A DNA stretch of 9,817 nt from Bordetella parapertussis (GTDB lineage Bacteria; Pseudomonadota; Gammaproteobacteria; Burkholderiales; Burkholderiaceae_C), in NCBI GenBank assembly GCA_945900685.1, contig CAMDJS010000074.1, positions 1-9,817 on the forward strand, written 5' to 3'. Shown one piece after another: positions 6,883 to 9,817 of this stretch. The position numbers and the translations under genes are program-made. The notes beneath the pieces were generated by a model, which saw only the letters and a program-made list of their open reading frames with translations, was not told where the DNA came from and ran no database searches. The stretch's first letter is position 1, and the number at the start of each line of letters is the position of its first letter.

Positions 6883-7023
6883 GGCAAATTTATACCTGTA
6901 CGAAATCACAGAATATGGAGCTGTGAGCCAAGGTGCTAGCGGCTTGCAGCCATTTCATTCGAAAGATGTATCGACTGTGCCCGGATGTATCAACACTGGT
7001 TTTAGGTCTACGTTACGTTAGCC
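6883..7023 (+). other. Probable attI region and first recombination site
   Basis: This is the segment between intI and the first cassette. The crossover heptamer is GTTAGCC at 7017-7023 (GTTRRRY consensus), with cleavage expected after G7017, and a second GTTACGT lies five bases upstream. No R''-type heptamer with a folded partner is present, so this is attI rather than an attC. A cassette promoter Pc is expected here or inside intI. The best I can offer is TTGCAG (6944-6949), 17 bases, TGTATC (6967-6972), which is weak. A 64-codon plus-strand frame across it (6827-7021) overlaps intI and looks fortuitous. Confidence 0.6.
6896..6911. promoter_or_regulatory. LexA (SOS) box in the intI promoter region
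   Basis: The sequence CTGTACGAAATCACAG is CTGT, eight bases, ACAG, matching the outer conserved positions of the proteobacterial LexA operator. It lies 13 bases upstream of the intI start codon. LexA boxes at this position are a known feature of integron integrase promoters, where the SOS response derepresses intI. Here it precedes a dead integrase. A chance match is possible, but position and symmetry both fit. Confidence 0.7.
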
Positions 7024-7037
7024 ATTTAGAAAATCAC

Positions 7038-7670
7038 ATGTTCGCTTGGTTCAGTTTCGCAATTTCTTGCTTGGCGCTGGTTGTATCTGGAGCCACTGCG
7101 TGGCTGACCTTCTTTCGTAAGGGACAGCTTCTGATGACACAGCCGACCGTTATATTCTTTGGGCCAGACGGATCAAAATTTGAGGATCAGAAGAAAAACA
7201 AAATCTACCTACGCTGTTTGCTTTACAGCACAGCAAAGCGGGGGCAGGTGCTTGAAAGCTTACACGTTGCGTTGCACCGAAACGAATCAAAACAAAATTT
7301 CAATATCTGGGTTTACGGAGAAAAAGGCAATCTAAAAAGGGGTAGCGGTTTATTCATTCCGCAAGAAGGCGTTACCTTTGACCATCATTTCCTTTTACCG
7401 TCGGATGGTGCCAACTTTACGTTCTTGGCTGGCGTCTACAAACTTGTCGTCTTCGCAAAATTCGTTGGGAATAACGCACCGCATGAGCTTGCAGCGATCC
7501 AACTGTCTATCACCGACGTTCAAGCCTCTCGTCTATCCGAACCCAACACTGGCATTTACTTTGATTGGGGGCCAGATCAACAGACCTATCACTCACACAC
7601 CGATGCGCGGCCTGATAATGAGCAAGGCTTTAAACAATTTGTTGAGCTAATGGCTCAGAAACATGGCTAA
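7038..7670 (+). CDS. Cassette 1 protein: membrane-anchored, unknown function
   Basis: A 210-residue protein. Residues 2-25 (FAWFSFAISCLALVVSGATA onward) form one hydrophobic segment followed by TFFRKGQ, so a single N-terminal anchor with the rest probably cytoplasmic by the positive-inside rule. The soluble part contains QPTVIFFGPDG, KIYLRCLLYSTAKRGQVLES and FNIWVYGEKG, then a run rich in beta-strand-like segments around LLPSDGANFTFLAGVYKLVV. I recall similar uncharacterised proteobacterial proteins with TQPTVIFFGPDG and LYSTxKRGQ, but I know of no assigned function. I chose ATG 7038 because it is the first start inside the cassette, 20 bases after the crossover. The upstream in-frame ATG at 6933 lies in attI and would add 35 residues that do not belong to the cassette. 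The stop codon lies within the R'' heptamer of its attC. No clear Shine-Dalgarno is visible. Confidence 0.8.
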   Translation: MFAWFSFAISCLALVVSGATAWLTFFRKGQLLMTQPTVIFFGPDGSKFEDQKKNKIYLRCLLYSTAKRGQVLESLHVALHRNESKQNFNIWVYGEKGNLKRGSGLFIPQEGVTFDHHFLLPSDGANFTFLAGVYKLVVFAKFVGNNAPHELAAIQLSITDVQASRLSEPNTGIYFDWGPDQQTYHSHTDARPDNEQGFKQFVELMAQKHG

Positions 7671-7751
7671 CCCGGCTTTCAAGCGGAAGGCTATAAGCCT
7701 CGCTTGTGGTTCCCTCGCTTTCCTTGGCCGCCTCTTACCTCAACGTTAGAC
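7665..7751 (+). repeat. attC recombination site of cassette 1
   Basis: An 87-bp site with R'' GGCTAAC (7665-7671) and R' GTTAGAC (7745-7751). TTTCAAGCGG after R'' and CCGCCTCTTACCTC before R' are the L''-like and L'-like segments. Internal complementarity includes CGGAAGG against CCTTGGCCG with two unpaired bases, and a small AGGCT-ATA-AGCCT hairpin. Unpaired bases of this kind orient strand choice by the integrase. R'' is the exact complement of the G-TTAGCC that opens this cassette, which confirms the boundaries 7018-7745. Confidence 0.88.
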
Positions 7752-7754
7752 GAC

Positions 7755-8756
7755 GTGAACATCTATCTCGATGAGTCTGGCTCCTTTGTCTTCCATCCAA
7801 AACAGGGAAGCTGGAGCGTCGTCGTTGCAATCTGCTGCCCTGAGTCTTCCAGGCGTGCAATCCAGAATGTCGTGGGTCAACTTCGCCGCCGTCACGGTAA
7901 CCGCGCTGCGGAAGTAAAGCTTCCAAAAATTGGGGAGTGCGAGTACTTGCGGTTCCTCGAAGAGCTAGCATCACATGAACTTATCATGTTCGCAACTGCG
8001 ACAGATTCCGCATTGAACAGTCCAGCCCGCGTTCAAGCACATCAGCTAGCCGCTGTACAAGACATCCGCAGTAACATTCTGCGAATGAAGTTCGACGGCG
8101 GTCGCTTAGGTATGACGCTCCTTGCCGATCAGCTTGAGTCACTCTCGCCACAGCTCTACGTGCAGTTAGTAATGCAGGTAAATCTCGTCTACGACGTGAT
8201 AGCGCGTTCTATCAACTACTACGTGCAAAGAAGGCCTGTCACACTTCGCGAATTCCGCTGGCGCGTGGATCAGAAGAACACAATCAAGCCGGTATTCGAA
8301 CAGACCTTCGAGAAAATCGCACTGCCGCTTCTGCAAGCCAGATCAATTCGCGAACCCATGATGCGAGTAAGAGAGTTCGACTATCGGCACTTGGCGGCTT
8401 ACGAGTTTGCTCCCGGTGAAGAGCCAGACTATCTACAAACTGAATACGGTCTGCCCCCAATGGACGGACTTAATGTTCAGAAATTGTTTCGAGGAAACCT
8501 AAAGTTCGTTAACTCGACTGACTCCGACGGTGTGCAAGTTGCCGACCTCTTGGCCTCTGGTCTGCGGCGCGCACTGAAAGGAAACTTCGATGAACCGATT
8601 AAGGTCGCTAAAGCAATCGGAAGACTATGCGTACAAAATTTGAGTGGTCGCCCCGCGATTAACCTATTGTCTTTCGGGGAAGAGCAGCCATTGCCAGCGT
8701 TCACCTCGGTGATAGTCAAAGAGTTAGACCGTAAGTGCAAGCAATTCATTCGTTGA
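7755..8756 (+). CDS. Cassette 2 protein: DUF3800 family
   Basis: A 333-residue protein. The start MNIYLDESGSF (Asp6, Glu7) and the C-terminal DSDGVQVADLLASGLRRAL (Asp256-Asp264 region) are the two acidic hallmarks of DUF3800, a family widespread in mobile and accessory DNA. Paired acidic motifs of this sort suggest a metal-dependent, RNase-H-like nuclease fold, but the activity is not established and I do not assert it. I chose the GTG at 7755 because IYLDESG is normally at the extreme N-terminus. An in-frame ATG at 7704 lies in the previous cassette's attC and adds 17 residues of non-family sequence. The GTG is only ten bases inside the cassette, with no Shine-Dalgarno of its own. Its stop lies 18 bases before its own attC. 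All key acidic residues appear intact. Confidence 0.82.
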   Translation: MNIYLDESGSFVFHPKQGSWSVVVAICCPESSRRAIQNVVGQLRRRHGNRAAEVKLPKIGECEYLRFLEELASHELIMFATATDSALNSPARVQAHQLAAVQDIRSNILRMKFDGGRLGMTLLADQLESLSPQLYVQLVMQVNLVYDVIARSINYYVQRRPVTLREFRWRVDQKNTIKPVFEQTFEKIALPLLQARSIREPMMRVREFDYRHLAAYEFAPGEEPDYLQTEYGLPPMDGLNVQKLFRGNLKFVNSTDSDGVQVADLLASGLRRALKGNFDEPIKVAKAIGRLCVQNLSGRPAINLLSFGEEQPLPAFTSVIVKELDRKCKQFIR

Positions 8757-8774
8757 GAGGCTTGTGAACCCGCC

Positions 8775-8872
8775 GTCTAACCTTTCAATCGATAGGACGT
8801 TTTCCGGTAAACCGGAAAACGCCTCAAATGTCAGGCGGCCTTACTTGACACTATGAACGCGCCTCGTTAATA
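8775..8872 (+). repeat. attC recombination site of cassette 2, with degenerate right end
   Basis: R'' GTCTAAC (8775-8781) is the exact complement of the G-TTAGAC that opens cassette 2. The centre is a perfect hairpin, CGTTTTCCGG, loop TAAA, CCGGAAAACG (8798-8821). It can be extended by AGG/CCT if one A is bulged out. The best R' candidate is GTTAATA (8866-8872), which fails the final GTTRRRY position pattern. GGCCTTACTTGAC (8838-8850) resembles an L' box but is farther from R' than usual. The left half is secure; the right end may be decayed or come from the flanking DNA. Confidence 0.72.
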
Positions 8873-8879
8873 TTCAGCA

Positions 8880-9161
8880 ATGGCGATCAAGAGCTTCAAA
8901 TGCAAGGACACCAAGGCACTTTTCGAAGGCCGTCGTGTAAGGCGCTTGGTCAATATCGAGCGCCCGGCACTTCGCAAGCTTGCCCAGTTGGACTGGTCCA
9001 TCGTTCTGGATGACCTCAAGGTACCACCAGGAAATGGTCTGGAAGCACTGAAGGATGACCGGAAGGGCCAGCACAGCATTCGAATCAATAGCCAGTGGCG
9101 TGTGTGCTTTGTCTGGACCCAGGACGGCGCTGCTGACGTTGAAATCGTGGACTATCACTAA
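8880..9161 (+). CDS. higB: HigB-family toxin
   Basis: A 93-residue HigB/RelE-like toxin. The opening MAIKSFKCKDTKALFEGRRV and the sequence IERPALRKLAQLDWSIVLDD, then LKVPPGNGLEALKDDRKGQH, are family landmarks. SIRINSQWRVCFVW and the terminal VEIVDYH are the conserved core of ribosome-dependent HigB mRNA endonucleases. The family cleaves translated mRNA when not bound by HigA. Toxin first and antitoxin second is the normal order for higBA. The ATG lies 13 bases after the presumed crossover at 8866, the kind of spacing seen in integron cassettes, and higBA pairs are known cassette cargo. All landmark segments are intact and length is normal. Confidence 0.9.
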   Translation: MAIKSFKCKDTKALFEGRRVRRLVNIERPALRKLAQLDWSIVLDDLKVPPGNGLEALKDDRKGQHSIRINSQWRVCFVWTQDGAADVEIVDYH

Positions 9162-9173
9162 AGGAACATTGAA

Positions 9174-9482
9174 ATGCGTACCGTCCTCCCCGTCTCGCCA
9201 GGTGAGATGCTAGAAGAAGAGTTTTTGAAGCCATTGGGCCTGACCAAATACCGGCTGGCAAAAGACATTGGCGTTCCGCCGCAACGCATCGGCGACATCG
9301 TGGCTGGCAAAAGGTCTGTCACGGCAGATACCGACCTCCGGTTGTGCCGTTACTTTGGCCTCAGTGATGGTTGGTGGCTTCGCGGCCAAGCCAGCTACGA
9401 CACCGCCCTGGCCAGGGAATCCATGCAAGAGGAACTGGCGCTTATTCCTCGCTGTTCCTTGCTTGCGGCGTCAATGCCTTAG
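9174..9482 (+). CDS. higA: HigA-family antitoxin (XRE-type DNA-binding)
   Basis: A 102-residue antitoxin with the HigA layout: VLPVSPGEMLEEEFLKPLGL, then a helix-turn-helix (about residues 22-60) containing TKYRLAKDIGVPPQRIGDIV and AGKRSVTADTDLRLCRYFGL, then the conserved SDGWWLRGQASYDTALARE. It neutralises HigB and represses the shared promoter. AAGGA about nine bases before the ATG supports the start, and the gap to higB is 12 bases. The last 19 residues (MQEELALIPRCSLLAASMP) end in a short hydrophobic tail. Confidence 0.9.
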   Translation: MRTVLPVSPGEMLEEEFLKPLGLTKYRLAKDIGVPPQRIGDIVAGKRSVTADTDLRLCRYFGLSDGWWLRGQASYDTALARESMQEELALIPRCSLLAASMP

Positions 9483-9502
9483 GGCTTGCTAAGTCCATAC
9501 TG

Positions 9503-9817
9503 ATGGCCCTCTTCCCGACCAATCTCCAAACGGCAAGACTGCACCTTCGACAGTTCAAGCACGACGACTGGGTGTCTCTGCATGAGCACTACAGCGATCC
9601 CGAATGCACCAAGTTCACCTTCCGACGTGCGCTGACTGAAGGTGAGAGCTGGAGAGCCATGTGCAGCGTGGTGGGCCACTGGACAATCCGAGGGTATGGG
9701 CCGTTCGCTGCCGTTGAAGCAAACACCGGCAAAGTCATTGGCGCGGTTGGTCTCTGGTATCCAAACGACTGGCCTGAACCGGAAATCAAATGGGCCCTGT
9801 CTCGGCAGTTTTGGGGC
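9503..9817 (+). CDS. GNAT N-acetyltransferase (RimJ/RimL-like), 5' part
   Basis: The frame from the ATG at 9503 stays open for 105 codons to the window edge. LQTARLHLRQFKHDDWVSLH is the classic start of Acetyltransf_3 proteins (T-x-R-L-x-L-R). Next come a YSDPECTKFTF segment and GYGPFAAVEANTGKVIGAVG, the strand pair that precedes the acetyl-CoA site, and then EIKWALSRQFWG, corresponding to the YxLxxxxWG motif. The CoA-binding loop would lie beyond the edge. Such enzymes acetylate ribosomal protein N-termini, small molecules or, in some toxin systems, charged tRNA; the RimJ/RimL type seen here points to the first two. It starts 20 bases after higA with no attC between, so it may share transcription with higBA. 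Confidence 0.82.
   Translation, partial: MALFPTNLQTARLHLRQFKHDDWVSLHEHYSDPECTKFTFRRALTEGESWRAMCSVVGHWTIRGYGPFAAVEANTGKVIGAVGLWYPNDWPEPEIKWALSRQFWG

Larger units (their letters stand above)
6418..8872. mobile_element. Decayed chromosomal integron with two cassettes
   Basis: The elements in order are the intI pseudogene (minus), a LexA-type box, the attI region, cassette 1 (7018-7745) and cassette 2 (7746-8866), each ending in an attC site. The cassette bases after the G of the crossover heptamer are TTAGCC for cassette 1 and TTAGAC for cassette 2. They are exactly complementary to the R'' heptamers of the respective attC sites, GGCTAAC at 7665 and GTCTAAC at 8775. Circularised cassettes require this, which makes the assignment strong. 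Both cassette genes read away from intI. The right border is uncertain because the last R' box is degenerate and more cassettes could lie beyond the window. Confidence 0.88.

Noticed and set aside
6827..7021. A 64-codon plus-strand frame across intI and attI
   Set aside because: It is antisense to the conserved IntI N-terminus and runs across the attI crossover; no family resemblance and no clear ribosome-binding site.
6933..7037. Upstream ATG as the start of the cassette 1 gene
   Set aside because: These 35 codons lie in attI, outside the cassette; the ATG at 7038 directly precedes the hydrophobic anchor and is inside the mobile unit.
1..9817. tRNA, rRNA, riboswitch or CRISPR features
   Set aside because: I saw no cloverleaf-compatible segment with a CCA-type acceptor end, no rRNA-like conserved blocks and no spaced identical repeats on reading both strands; a covariance-model search would be decisive.

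Overview
The window looks like chromosomal DNA of a betaproteobacterium, most likely Comamonadaceae-like. That inference rests on the pdxH N-terminus, the denD-type dehydrogenase, the MalK/UgpC-type sugar transporter and moderately high GC in the left half. It divides into a conventional metabolic half (1-5500) and an accessory half (5690-9817) that holds a decayed chromosomal integron.

Left half. The first 129 bases are the 5' end of pdxH, on the minus strand. Next is a complete minus-strand ABC importer operon, in transcription order: ATPase (4337-3273), Tat-exported substrate-binding protein (3252-1936), first permease (1936-1034) and second permease (1037-162). The last three genes overlap or abut (TGATG, ATGA), so they are probably translationally coupled. 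A D-erythronate-dehydrogenase-like gene (denD, 4497-5498, plus strand) is divergent from the importer across a 159-base region with a perfect 7-bp-arm palindrome. This pairing suggests, without proving, import and catabolism of a four-carbon or related sugar acid. The stretch 5499-5767 has no convincing gene but holds a 64-bp imperfect palindrome with insertion-sequence-like ends.

Right half. A minus-strand Phd/YefM antitoxin and ParE/RelE toxin pair (6366-5768) has a readable promoter and three 12-bp tandem repeats upstream. It abuts the broken 3' end of an integron integrase pseudogene (6882-6418). That intI keeps its N-terminal region but has an in-frame TAG and lacks the whole catalytic part. 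A LexA-type box (6896-6911) lies just upstream of its start. Rightwards comes the attI region and two genuine gene cassettes: one for a membrane-anchored protein of unknown function (7038-7670) with attC 7665-7751, and one for a DUF3800-family protein (7755-8756) with attC 8775-8872. Each cassette is validated by exact complementarity between its first bases after the crossover and the R'' heptamer of its own attC (TTAGCC with GGCTAAC; TTAGAC with GTCTAAC).

Beyond the second attC lie a HigB-HigA toxin-antitoxin pair and a GNAT acetyltransferase that runs off the window. They may form a third cassette whose attC is outside the window, or they may be the chromosomal flank. The integrase cannot be functional as written, so the array is probably frozen, and it is bracketed by toxin-antitoxin systems that would disfavour its loss. 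The two cassette proteins are the best candidates for undescribed functions.
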